From an uncultured Bacteroidales bacterium (GTDB taxonomy: Bacteria > Bacteroidota > Bacteroidia > Bacteroidales > Paludibacteraceae): a stretch of 64,000 bases of DNA. This document shows, in pieces, positions 1-7,334 of this stretch (positions are counted from its first letter, which is position 1; every line of letters starts with the position of its first letter). The DNA is taken from the NCBI GenBank assembly GCA_900318245.1, contig ONJT01000001.1:123857-187856 (forward strand), in the 5' to 3' direction. The notes under the pieces were generated by a model. The model searched no databases. It was not told the DNA's origin and saw nothing but the letters and a program-made list of their open reading frames with translations. The position numbers and the translations under genes are program-made.

Positions 1-2
1 CG

Positions 3-1781
3 AAGGAGGACCAAGAGCAAATACGAGATTCAGGAACTTTAGTTAAAGTGTACCTGAAAAAAGAATGCTATCAGGAACTCAATACGAAGGAGATAAAAAA
101 TATAGGTATTGTCTCTTACGATTTTCGAGGGCGGTTACAACGGTTCCGTCCTGACTTAGAAGAAGACTTTGTAAATTGGCAAAATAGCCTCTATAACATC
201 ATAGATAAGTATATAATGATGGTGCCTGAGCAAATAGAGGTGAGTGTGAGATGGAATAACGGTAAGAAGCAGCAACTTTATAGCAAGCCCTATATTTACG
301 GTCCGGATGCATTGCAGATTCAGGATATGGATATTATAGACCAACAGATAAATATGTTCGGGACAGTATGTGAGTATCCGTTACGAAATTTTATTGACCT
401 TGTTGAATGCCGCATACTGGAGATATCACACGAGGGCATCCAATATAAGGCAATCATGAAATTACCCAAACCCGGATTGGAGAAGATAGGTTGCGATGTG
501 ATGAAACATATACCGGTTCATTATGCGAGCGGTATATGCGTAGATGGAATAGCGGCAAATGGGAGTTTCGGATTATATTCGTTTACGGAGACTCTAACCC
601 GTTACGGAATAATAAATTTCTATGGAGAGAATCGTCCCCAATTGAGTGTAGATCGAACCTCTATTATTAAGGAGATGGAGGAGACGTATGATTGGATAAC
701 AAAGGAGATAGTTCGGAAAGTGATGGATTGTGCCATCAGTACTGCGCATGAGCATATTCAGAAGTATGCCATTGCAAAGGGGAGTGAGTTGTACGATATG
801 GTATGGGAATGTGTGTTCGGCAATTTCAGCTATTCATCCAGCATACTGATAGACGAACTATCCAAGAGTCAGTATAACAACATAGAATGGGATAATCTGT
901 CGTCATTTGCCGGATTGGATATGACAATAGGTGAATTCATCACAAAGGACGAAATGACGATAAATAATTATGATTATCGAAAATTGGATCGTGTATCGCG
1001 GCTTATCCTATTAAATAAATTGTATAACGCATCGGAAATAGAAGTGAATGAGAAGACGGTTTGTATACGATCGCGTAAAAATTTCGAGGGGGATGTGCTC
1101 GGATATAATGTTGAGGATGAAATAGAAAGAGCAAAGTACTTTGCCAGAACGAGCAAGTATGGAAGCACATTTGCGGACTATGACATAATATCCGATTTGT
1201 ATCCTATCATTCCGGATTATCTGTTCGATCTCATAGAGATGCACGGAGGTTTAAAAATACGGAATGATCACTTTAAAAAAGTACAGAACTTTTCTAATGG
1301 TATATGTGCATTCTATGATCAGAATCCAACGGAAATAAATGAAGAGTTAGGAATGTATTTAGAGGAAAATGATGGATTCAGGCGGAAAGAGAAACATCTT
1401 CGTACATTCAAGACCAGACGAAGTTCCTTAGGATTTTTTGAGATGAGATTGCCGAATGGGGAACATGCGGAAAACAGTAAATACCGATTGGCTATTACCG
1501 CATATATAGCCCCGCGCGAACTATTAAAAAATGAGAAAGCGGAATTAGCGGAATGTAAAGAGAGTAATCCGCTTTATTACAAAGGAATCACGGAGGGATG
1601 GAGTCTGATAGTGACTGGAGAGCCGGACGACAAGATGAATACCTATATCAAAGCGGGGAAGTGTACGAGGGAGGAACTGGTTCGATTCATTCCGGATGCG
1701 TTTTGGGAGAAATATAAAGAGCATATACATGTATTCCCGAATGGTAGGATGTTGAAGGAGTATTTGGAAGGCAAGGAATAG
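3..1781 (+). CDS. HSP90-like ATPase family protein, C-terminal part (5' end outside window)
   Basis: The reading frame is open to the first base of the window, so the gene starts upstream and the N-terminal GHKL ATP-binding domain would lie outside. The visible start (SGTLVKVYL) fits the end of such a domain. Around nt 520-680 it carries the HSP90 middle-domain signature in which a client-binding segment reads GICVDGIAANG followed by NFYGENRPQLSVDRTSI; bacterial HSP90-like proteins have an equivalent NFSG..RP.L.VDRT stretch. The rest of the about 590 visible residues is not recognised. It is followed after 15 nt by a SIR2-like gene, which suggests a defence or stress cassette. Family assignment is by motif recall; the ATPase half has not been seen. 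Confidence 0.6.
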   Translation, partial: KEDQEQIRDSGTLVKVYLKKECYQELNTKEIKNIGIVSYDFRGRLQRFRPDLEEDFVNWQNSLYNIIDKYIMMVPEQIEVSVRWNNGKKQQLYSKPYIYGPDALQIQDMDIIDQQINMFGTVCEYPLRNFIDLVECRILEISHEGIQYKAIMKLPKPGLEKIGCDVMKHIPVHYASGICVDGIAANGSFGLYSFTETLTRYGIINFYGENRPQLSVDRTSIIKEMEETYDWITKEIVRKVMDCAISTAHEHIQKYAIAKGSELYDMVWECVFGNFSYSSSILIDELSKSQYNNIEWDNLSSFAGLDMTIGEFITKDEMTINNYDYRKLDRVSRLILLNKLYNASEIEVNEKTVCIRSRKNFEGDVLGYNVEDEIERAKYFARTSKYGSTFADYDIISDLYPIIPDYLFDLIEMHGGLKIRNDHFKKVQNFSNGICAFYDQNPTEINEELGMYLEENDGFRRKEKHLRTFKTRRSSLGFFEMRLPNGEHAENSKYRLAITAYIAPRELLKNEKAELAECKESNPLYYKGITEGWSLIVTGEPDDKMNTYIKAGKCTREELVRFIPDAFWEKYKEHIHVFPNGRMLKEYLEGKE

Positions 1782-1796
1782 GAGAACGGAATAAGA

Positions 1797-2828
1797 ATGA
1801 CGATACGGGATTCACATATTATGGGAGGACGGCACTTGGTAATTCTGGGTGCAGGAGCGAGTATTGCATCTCATAGACGCAATGCGGAGGCAAATGGATT
1901 TTGCCTGCCTTCCATGAACGATTTACCGAAGGTAGTAGATATGTCGGATATATTGAGTCAACTGCCGGAAGAGATACTATGTGACAATTTCGAGGAGTTG
2001 TATGGCAATATATACGAATGGGATGCTAATTCAAGATTCTTAGAAGAGATTAATAATAGAATCTATAGATACTTTGCGGCATTAGAGTTGCCGATGGAAC
2101 CCACGATATATGACTATCTGGTGATGTCGCTGCGCGATAAGGATGTGATAGCAACTTTTAATTGGGATCCATTCCTGTTCCAAGCATGGTGGCGCAATTA
2201 TCTGCATGGATCAAGTCCCGGATTGTTGTTTTTGCATGGGAATGTGGCTATTGGATATAACGAAGAAATAGAGGGAATCGGTTGGGCTGGTACAATCGGT
2301 AAAAGAACGCACAAATATTTTGAGCCGACTAAATTGATGTATCCTGTAAAACACAAGAATTATACGGATGATGTGTTCATCAAAGAGCAATGGAAACGGT
2401 TCGAGAAATGTTTGCAAGACTCAAAGCGAGTGACTGTGTTCGGCTATAGTGCACCCAAGTCAGATGTAGAGGCAATATCAGCGATGCAGAAGGCATGGGG
2501 AACTCCTGAGCAAAGAAACTTGGAGCAGTTTGAGTTGATTGATATACGTGAAGAGAATGAGGTGAAAGCATCATGGGATGGATTTATTCATAGTCATCAC
2601 TATGATTATTGCACGGATTTCTTTCGGTCAAGTTTGGCATTATACCCAAGACGCGCGTTTGAAGCATATATGATGCAATGTTTTCCCTGCACGCCAGAAG
2701 AGGCATTCGTGGAAGCGGTGCCTATTCCACAAAACGAGATACATACGTTTGATGAGATGTGGGAGTGGTATGAGCCATTGATTAAGCAGGAAGAGGAAGA
2801 TAGAGAAAGATATATGAATAGTAAATAG
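1797..2828 (+). CDS. SIR2-like domain protein
   Basis: A 343-residue protein with the marks of a SIR2-like (NAD-binding, often NADase) fold: VILGAGAS near residue 16-23 for the nucleotide-binding loop, TFNWDPF near residue 120 for the conserved N-x-D element, FLHGN near residue 142, and VFGYSAPKSD near residue 215 in the place of the late GYS motif. A start at 1821 (MGGRHLVIL) would also work and removes eight residues. SIR2-like proteins of this size are common effectors in anti-phage systems (Thoeris ThsA, DSR, SIR2-HerA), but none of those partners is visible here. The neighbours are an HSP90-like protein (15 nt upstream) and an unknown protein (20 nt downstream), so a three-gene cassette is likely. 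Confidence 0.75.
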   Translation: MTIRDSHIMGGRHLVILGAGASIASHRRNAEANGFCLPSMNDLPKVVDMSDILSQLPEEILCDNFEELYGNIYEWDANSRFLEEINNRIYRYFAALELPMEPTIYDYLVMSLRDKDVIATFNWDPFLFQAWWRNYLHGSSPGLLFLHGNVAIGYNEEIEGIGWAGTIGKRTHKYFEPTKLMYPVKHKNYTDDVFIKEQWKRFEKCLQDSKRVTVFGYSAPKSDVEAISAMQKAWGTPEQRNLEQFELIDIREENEVKASWDGFIHSHHYDYCTDFFRSSLALYPRRAFEAYMMQCFPCTPEEAFVEAVPIPQNEIHTFDEMWEWYEPLIKQEEEDRERYMNSK

Positions 2829-2848
2829 AGGATAGGATATATTTGGCA

Positions 2849-3610
2849 ATGGCAGACAAGGAGCGAAATATGAAGACATGGAAAGCCATGGGGAAGGCGA
2901 TTGCACAGTTGTGCTATGATCTGCGGGGGACGTTGTTGGCGTATTGCAAGGTGGAGGATAAGCAGAAGCGAGATCTGCTGATGATGGATTTTGTGAGACG
3001 AATCGAATGCAATATGTTTGCGGTGTTGGTGTTGACGAGGAACGCTGTCAACAGAGGAGGAACGACGTACTTGAAATTGCCGGTGGGATTACTGATACGG
3101 ACATGTCTATCGGATTGCATTATGGGGCTGTATGTTTCGCTGTTATCCAGGGATGATGTAGAGCAGTTGTCGCAGACTCTAACAGAGGAATACGTAGCAT
3201 CGCTGTTCAGTAGAGCAGAGGTGTATAAGGATAAGGTGTGGGATATTATACCCGGATATGAAGATCAACTTGATGGATGGTATACGATGCAGATAGAAGA
3301 TCATTTTATTGAATATCTAAAACTAAAACCGGATGCGACAAACTTTTACGAATGTTCGATGTGGGAGGTTGACAAGACGGGGAAACATATTACGTTGCAG
3401 AAAATGGTTGAGGCATTATTGAATAATGGAGAATTAAAGAAGATAGGGGAACGGTTATATTCATATTATAAGTATTTCTCTCAGTATGAGCACTTCTCGG
3501 AAGCATCGCATGGAGATACGTTGGTGGATTTTGGGTTGGATAATGTGTCGTTTGAAAAGGCGATAGAGGCTTTGAAGAACGGAATAGAAATTATTCTAAA
3601 GAAGGTATAA
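2849..3610 (+). CDS. Unknown protein of the HSP90/SIR2-like cassette
   Basis: 253 residues if started at ATG 2849; TTG 2843 or ATG 2870 (MKTWKAMG) are alternatives. No domain is recognised with confidence. It is mostly helical, without a signal peptide or a clear membrane segment. A late segment reads YYKYFSQYEHFSEASHGD, which recalls the Y-x-x-x-S-x-x-x-H pattern of DUF5677-type proteins, but this is weak. It lies 20 nt after the SIR2-like gene in the same direction and is followed by a probable terminator, so it is likely the last gene of that transcript. Confidence 0.6.
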   Translation: MADKERNMKTWKAMGKAIAQLCYDLRGTLLAYCKVEDKQKRDLLMMDFVRRIECNMFAVLVLTRNAVNRGGTTYLKLPVGLLIRTCLSDCIMGLYVSLLSRDDVEQLSQTLTEEYVASLFSRAEVYKDKVWDIIPGYEDQLDGWYTMQIEDHFIEYLKLKPDATNFYECSMWEVDKTGKHITLQKMVEALLNNGELKKIGERLYSYYKYFSQYEHFSEASHGDTLVDFGLDNVSFEKAIEALKNGIEIILKKV

Positions 3611-3863
3611 ATCGAGGGTAAGAATCATGGAACTGATGGAGGAGAAGAAACTCAAATATTATTTGGAGAAGAAGGATGTTATTGAAGAATAATGAAGCCA
3701 CGTGTGATTTGTGATTTGCCGGAGGGAGTGTTAAAGGAAAATGGCTGACAATGATTTAAAAAGATAAGATAATCGCAGAAAATTTAGTAAAAATAAGAAA
3801 TATTCGTGAAAATTTTAGAAAAAGTAGCGATTCTATTTGTTTATTCGCAAAAATTTCTTAGAA

Positions 3864-3892
3864 CCAAGTTTGAAAGACTTGGCCTTTTTCTT
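3864..3892 (+). terminator. Probable rho-independent terminator of the upstream cassette
   Basis: Six-base stem CCAAGT (3864-3869) and ACTTGG (3877-3882) with a 7-nt loop, followed by CCTTTTTCTT. It is the first stable hairpin with a T-tract after the stop at 3610. Confidence 0.55.
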
Positions 3893-3920
3893 ATAAAAAA
3901 GAAAACACGTTGTACATAAA

Positions 3921-3955
3921 CAAAGACGCGACTCCGATTTGAAGCCACGTCTTTG
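3921..3955. terminator. Inverted repeat just after the hipA stop
   Basis: Perfect 8-bp arms CAAAGACG (3921-3928) and CGTCTTTG (3948-3955) lie directly after the hipA stop codon on the minus strand, followed on that strand by a short T-rich stretch. A terminator for hipA is the simplest reading. Confidence 0.5.
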
Positions 3956-5443
3956 TTATATCCTTTCTTCAACTAACTGTTTGAGCAAGTCACTTGGGAC
4001 ATTGGGGATGCCGAGGGAAATGATGGTGGTGTATTCCGGGAAAGAGGGACGGAATATCCAACGACGAGGTGTGCCATCAACGGTAGCATGGAGGTGAATA
4101 TTGCCTTTGTAGGCTTGCTCCAGATAGACATTGGTGATGTGCTTTCCTGACGCAGTCGTCCAGGTGAGTGGTTGCAGCCGAATGTCAAATCCCCATTCCC
4201 GCAGATGCGTGAGGAGAACGTCTTCTATACGACCAATCCACTCCGGTTTAACTTCGTTTTTATCAGCAAGTGTACGGAAATTCATCACCGCTGCTGCTAC
4301 CTGACGGATGATCTTTTCCGGATTGCGGATACCGTTTTCGTTAGCAAAACCCAGTACATCCTCCATCGTCCAATCGCTGCGTTTACCACGCAGAGAAAGG
4401 CAATGGCTGAGTTCCGGCTGATAGCCTCTGACATTAAAGATATACGTCATGTCGTATGCCGGAGTAATCGACCATTCACCCTTGCGATTCATCATGAAGG
4501 CGAAGTTCTTGTGGTGATCATCGGTGTTGTTGGCCAGGTAATTGAAGACCAAGCGACGGAAGATCTCGTCCATGGCTGCATCCGGCAGATGCAGTTTGCG
4601 GCATGTCAGCATCAGCGCCTCATAACTCTCTGCATCCGGATCCATGGCAGCCAGTGTCTGTGTGTGCAGTTTCTGTCCGTTGGGTCTATCGAAACGCTGC
4701 GTCATGAAATGCTTCTCTCCGTCTGCCTCTTTGATAAAACAAGGCATCATGTCGATACCGGCTGCACGAGCCATCTCGTAGTACGTCATCTCCAATTCAG
4801 CTGAACTGCGTTCCGCATCACCAAACTTCAATATATAATAGTCGAACCCATCCAGTCCGGCTATCTGTCCCGAACGGATCTCACCCGTCTCACGGCTCAC
4901 GGCAATGATAGCCTTTGGCTGTCGTCCACCGGCAGAGGTGCCGACAGCCATCAGCAACTGCTTCGTGATCTCCTCGTCCGGAGCAATATGCGCCTCTTCC
5001 CTATCCACAAAAATCTTCAGCGCCAAATGAGCCAACTCGCCAATGTTTACCGGCTCTGCATACGGCATCAACTGTGCATCCGGTTCAAACTCCAGTGCAC
5101 CCATGCCGCGTTTGCCGATGAACGTCAACTTGTCCAACGGTGTCACTTCAGCCGGAGCCAGGTGTCGCTCCATACGCCAATGTTCGAACAGCGTGTTACC
5201 CCAATCGTCCGGCAACGAATCCGCTATAAAAGCCGGAAGACGCTGATAGATACGCTCTTCCTCGCTGCCGAAGGAACGATACAATGTGTTGGAATCGATA
5301 GGAGCCATTAGTGGAGCTATTGACGCACCACCTTTTGCCAAATACGCAGGATTGTACGTGAAGTACGAACGCCCCATACTCGGTTTCCACTCCAAGGCAC
5401 CAATCTCTTCGCCCCAGAGAAATATGTGAATAAGGTTTCTCAT
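3956..5443 (-). CDS. hipA: HipA-type serine/threonine kinase toxin with C-terminal extension
   Basis: 495 residues. HipA kinases phosphorylate targets such as glutamyl-tRNA synthetase and cause growth arrest unless bound by HipB. The HipA features are present in order: N-terminal subdomain (IFLWGEEIGAL), AFIADSLPDDWG, the G-rich loop VGTSAGGRQPKA near residue 170, the catalytic loop NNTDDHHKNFAF near residue 310 and the metal-binding PAYDMTYIF near 335. Typical single-chain HipA is about 420-440 residues; here about 75 residues follow residue 420 (from LQPLTWTTASGKHI on), which I do not recognise. The ATG overlaps the hipB stop by 4 nt, so the two are translationally coupled in toxin-last order. 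All key kinase residues look intact. Confidence 0.85.
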   Translation of the reverse strand: MRNLIHIFLWGEEIGALEWKPSMGRSYFTYNPAYLAKGGASIAPLMAPIDSNTLYRSFGSEEERIYQRLPAFIADSLPDDWGNTLFEHWRMERHLAPAEVTPLDKLTFIGKRGMGALEFEPDAQLMPYAEPVNIGELAHLALKIFVDREEAHIAPDEEITKQLLMAVGTSAGGRQPKAIIAVSRETGEIRSGQIAGLDGFDYYILKFGDAERSSAELEMTYYEMARAAGIDMMPCFIKEADGEKHFMTQRFDRPNGQKLHTQTLAAMDPDAESYEALMLTCRKLHLPDAAMDEIFRRLVFNYLANNTDDHHKNFAFMMNRKGEWSITPAYDMTYIFNVRGYQPELSHCLSLRGKRSDWTMEDVLGFANENGIRNPEKIIRQVAAAVMNFRTLADKNEVKPEWIGRIEDVLLTHLREWGFDIRLQPLTWTTASGKHITNVYLEQAYKGNIHLHATVDGTPRRWIFRPSFPEYTTIISLGIPNVPSDLLKQLVEERI

Positions 5444-5751
5444 TGCTTCTTGTGTCTTACGCGTTGCCGTTGTTCACCGTTGTCGCGCATCAAGTAAGGC
5501 GATTCTGGGATTTCGGCTAATAGGGTGTCTGCTCCTTCTAACTGATTGATGGAGCGTAATATCCGCAGCAGCGTCGAGAAAGAGATGTCTTTGTTGGTCC
5601 CGTTTTCGAAGGCTTGCAGCGTCGGCACCGATATCCCGGCACGTTCAGCCAGTTCTTTCTGCGTAAATCCCAAACGTATCCTGTAGGTCCGCTCCCGTTG
5701 CCCTAAGATCTGTATGATCTCTGGTGTCGAATATTGATAGATATCTCTCAT
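5440..5751 (-). CDS. hipB: HipB-like XRE-family antitoxin/repressor
   Basis: 103 residues with a helix-turn-helix of the XRE type at about residues 20-72: RIRLGFTQKELAERAGISVP (recognition helix VPTLQAFENG). This is the usual DNA-binding antitoxin partner of HipA, which it neutralises and with which it represses its own promoter. The gene precedes hipA and overlaps it by 4 nt. A perfect inverted repeat covers its start codon, and a good Bacteroidota promoter lies about 75 nt upstream, as expected for an autoregulated toxin-antitoxin operon. The Lys/Arg-rich tail is not part of the HTH. Confidence 0.85.
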   Translation of the reverse strand: MRDIYQYSTPEIIQILGQRERTYRIRLGFTQKELAERAGISVPTLQAFENGTNKDISFSTLLRILRSINQLEGADTLLAEIPESPYLMRDNGEQRQRVRHKKQ

Positions 5752-5767
5752 ATAGTACTAACTATAT
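5750..5767 (-). promoter_or_regulatory. Candidate HipB operator over the hipB start codon
   Basis: Perfect inverted repeat ATATAGT (5750-5756), spacer ACTA, ACTATAT (5761-5767). It overlaps the first bases of hipB, downstream of the promoter. HipB-type repressors bind such 7-8 bp palindromic half sites. The assignment is inferred from position and symmetry only. Confidence 0.5.
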
Positions 5768-5825
5768 TTTATATTATGCGTGTATTTTGTGAATAATACA
5801 AATTGAACTTTGTTTAAATCTGATG

Positions 5826-5857
5826 CAAAAGTACTGCTTTTTTTTGAAATATGCAAA
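5826..5857 (-). promoter_or_regulatory. Promoter of hipBA
   Basis: On the minus strand TTTG (plus CAAA 5854-5857), 20 nt, then TACTTTTG (plus 5826-5833), the Bacteroidota -33/-7 pair. The predicted start lies near 5819, leaving a leader of about 68 nt before hipB. Confidence 0.65.
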
Positions 5858-5960
5858 TAATTGGGCAGAATTTTTGCATTTTATTGATTTTTGTGTGGAA
5901 TTGGCAGGTAGAGGTGGGTATAAAGTGGGGTACAGATTGTCTCCCGGTTGATGTCAGTTA

Positions 5961-6136
5961 TTAAGTTTTACTTAAGTACTGAGTTGTACGGAAATTCCGA
6001 ACAACTGGGGAACTATTCGAAAATTTCGAATGGTTCGATGGGCAGCAAAGGAGGGTACAAATTGTACCCCTCCTTGAAATGTTATGTAAATTGCGCAGAA
6101 AACATAACATCGGATGACTGTTGCAGAAATTGCAAC
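5961..6136. repeat. Array of six short palindromes
   Basis: Six inverted repeats follow one another: TTAAGT/ACTTAA with 3-nt centre (5961-5975); a nested AGTTGT..CGGAA/TTCCG..ACAACT (5982-6006); ATTCGAAA/TTTCGAAT with 1-nt centre (6015-6031); AAGGAGGGTAC/GTACCCCTCCTT (6048-6075); ATGTTATGT/ACATAACAT with 14-nt loop (6079-6110); GTTGCA/TGCAAC with 5-nt loop (6120-6136). The units differ in sequence, so this is not a simple tandem repeat. A structured RNA or a multi-operator control region are both possible. Confidence 0.7.
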
Positions 6137-6213
6137 TGTAGGTGGATAAATGAGTCAGAAAGATAGCAAAATTCATGCAAAATCGATTATTTTAATAAAA
6201 TAATTATTAAAAG

Positions 6214-6245
6214 TTTGTGTATGTGGATTTTTTTTTGTATCTTTG
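6214..6245 (+). promoter_or_regulatory. Promoter of the 6383 gene
   Basis: TTTG (6214-6217), 20 nt, TATCTTTG (6238-6245), followed by GCGCG. This is a strong Bacteroidota promoter and would start transcription near 6252, giving a leader of about 130 nt. Confidence 0.7.
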
Positions 6246-6382
6246 CGCGAAATTGTGTAAATGGGAAATCGAGGCGTGATCATCGGTTATTGATGGGAAA
6301 GCAGGATAAAGGCTTCAAACAAATCAGAATATTAATAGGAGAAAATTAAAATCACGGGATATATACATAGTATATATAAGGT

Positions 6383-7273
6383 ATGGTGGGATACGTGATA
6401 ACCCCGTTCCGCATAGGTAATGCCACTGCAACGCTACTGATGAGCGTGAGGAACAAGGTAGAAAAGAAAAATATGGCGATTATAAACAGCAAAGAGAGAA
6501 ATAAAGCAATTTGGCGACTTATGCGTCAGGGAGCAAAGAAAGAAGGGATGGTACTATGGGTATTGACTATTTCGGTTTGTTATGCCTTAATATCCAATCT
6601 CCTTACGCATTGTTCTCCCTTACCTCTTTCTGCAAATGTATTGGATGTCATGGCATCCATTGATGAAACAATAAGAAATTGCTGCTATGGTTTGATAGCC
6701 GGTATTTCGTTCTATATGTTAAATGATTTCTACAAGAATTCGTATCAAAAAGTAGATCTATATAATGACATGTATCCTAGTTTATATAATTTATGGTTAC
6801 ATACGTATCAATTAGTTCTTGCATTAAATAATAACGAATTAGACAAATTGCAAAATAACGATGAACTTCATTTATCGATAATGACCAACCTTTGCAAACA
6901 ATCAGACAAAGAAATGTCCTGTAGTATGATGCGCGAAATTCCATTCGACATATTTCATATATTATACATACTTTGGTCTGATATTGTCAAAGAGAAAGCA
7001 AAATTTCTTGAAGTGTATGGTCACATTATAGAAAGAGAGGAACACGCAAAATTAAATGATAAAGAAATCGATATTTCTGTAGAAATGATAAAAGAGTTTA
7101 TTCCCGATAAAGATTACTCAGTTGCTATAGATCATATCACGATAAGGGATCATACTCTTCAGCACACTATCTATCTCATATTGAATTTCAAAACAGACTT
7201 AGCTGAAATGGTGAACAAATATTCTATTTATTATTATGGAAACCAAGCGGCAATAGGGAAAGATGCTTTTTAA
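6383..7273 (+). CDS. Membrane protein of unknown function
   Basis: 296 residues from ATG 6383; ATG 6473 (MAIINSKERNKAIW) is a good alternative giving 266 residues. Two hydrophobic segments, around LWVLTISVCYALISNLL and CCYGLIAGISFYML, flank a short loop and are followed by about 185 soluble residues, mostly helical and charged. I recognise no domain. It sits between hipBA and a restriction-modification gene, so it is probably an accessory gene; a membrane-anchored effector is possible but is only guesswork from location. Confidence 0.6.
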   Translation: MVGYVITPFRIGNATATLLMSVRNKVEKKNMAIINSKERNKAIWRLMRQGAKKEGMVLWVLTISVCYALISNLLTHCSPLPLSANVLDVMASIDETIRNCCYGLIAGISFYMLNDFYKNSYQKVDLYNDMYPSLYNLWLHTYQLVLALNNNELDKLQNNDELHLSIMTNLCKQSDKEMSCSMMREIPFDIFHILYILWSDIVKEKAKFLEVYGHIIEREEHAKLNDKEIDISVEMIKEFIPDKDYSVAIDHITIRDHTLQHTIYLILNFKTDLAEMVNKYSIYYYGNQAAIGKDAF

Positions 7274-7334
7274 TCCCGAATAATAAGTAAGTAATCGTCA
7301 ACAAGTCACATACTCAACCAGTAATTTTTATACT

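Larger units (their letters stand above)
3611..3955. other. AT-rich intergenic region between the HSP90/SIR2 cassette and hipBA
   Basis: 345 nt between convergent genes. I see no convincing gene: a 21-codon frame at 3627-3692 (MELMEEKKLKYYL...) is possible but unsupported. The block holds two inverted repeats, annotated separately, that fit terminators for the plus-strand cassette and for hipA. Confidence 0.6.
5858..6382. other. Non-coding region with palindrome array and promoter
   Basis: Together with the hipB leader this is over 600 nt without a credible gene. A 72-codon frame at 5948-6166 exists but runs through six palindromes and has no recognisable product, so I do not call it. The region holds the palindrome array at 5961-6136, a promoter at 6214-6245 and a leader of about 130 nt. 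Confidence 0.6.

Noticed and set aside
5961-6136. Palindrome array as a retron msr-msd
   Set aside because: No reverse transcriptase gene lies within several kilobases; the next gene encodes a membrane protein.
5948-6166. 72-codon plus-strand frame upstream of the 6383 gene
   Set aside because: It runs through the palindrome array, ends before the promoter at 6214 and has no recognisable product.
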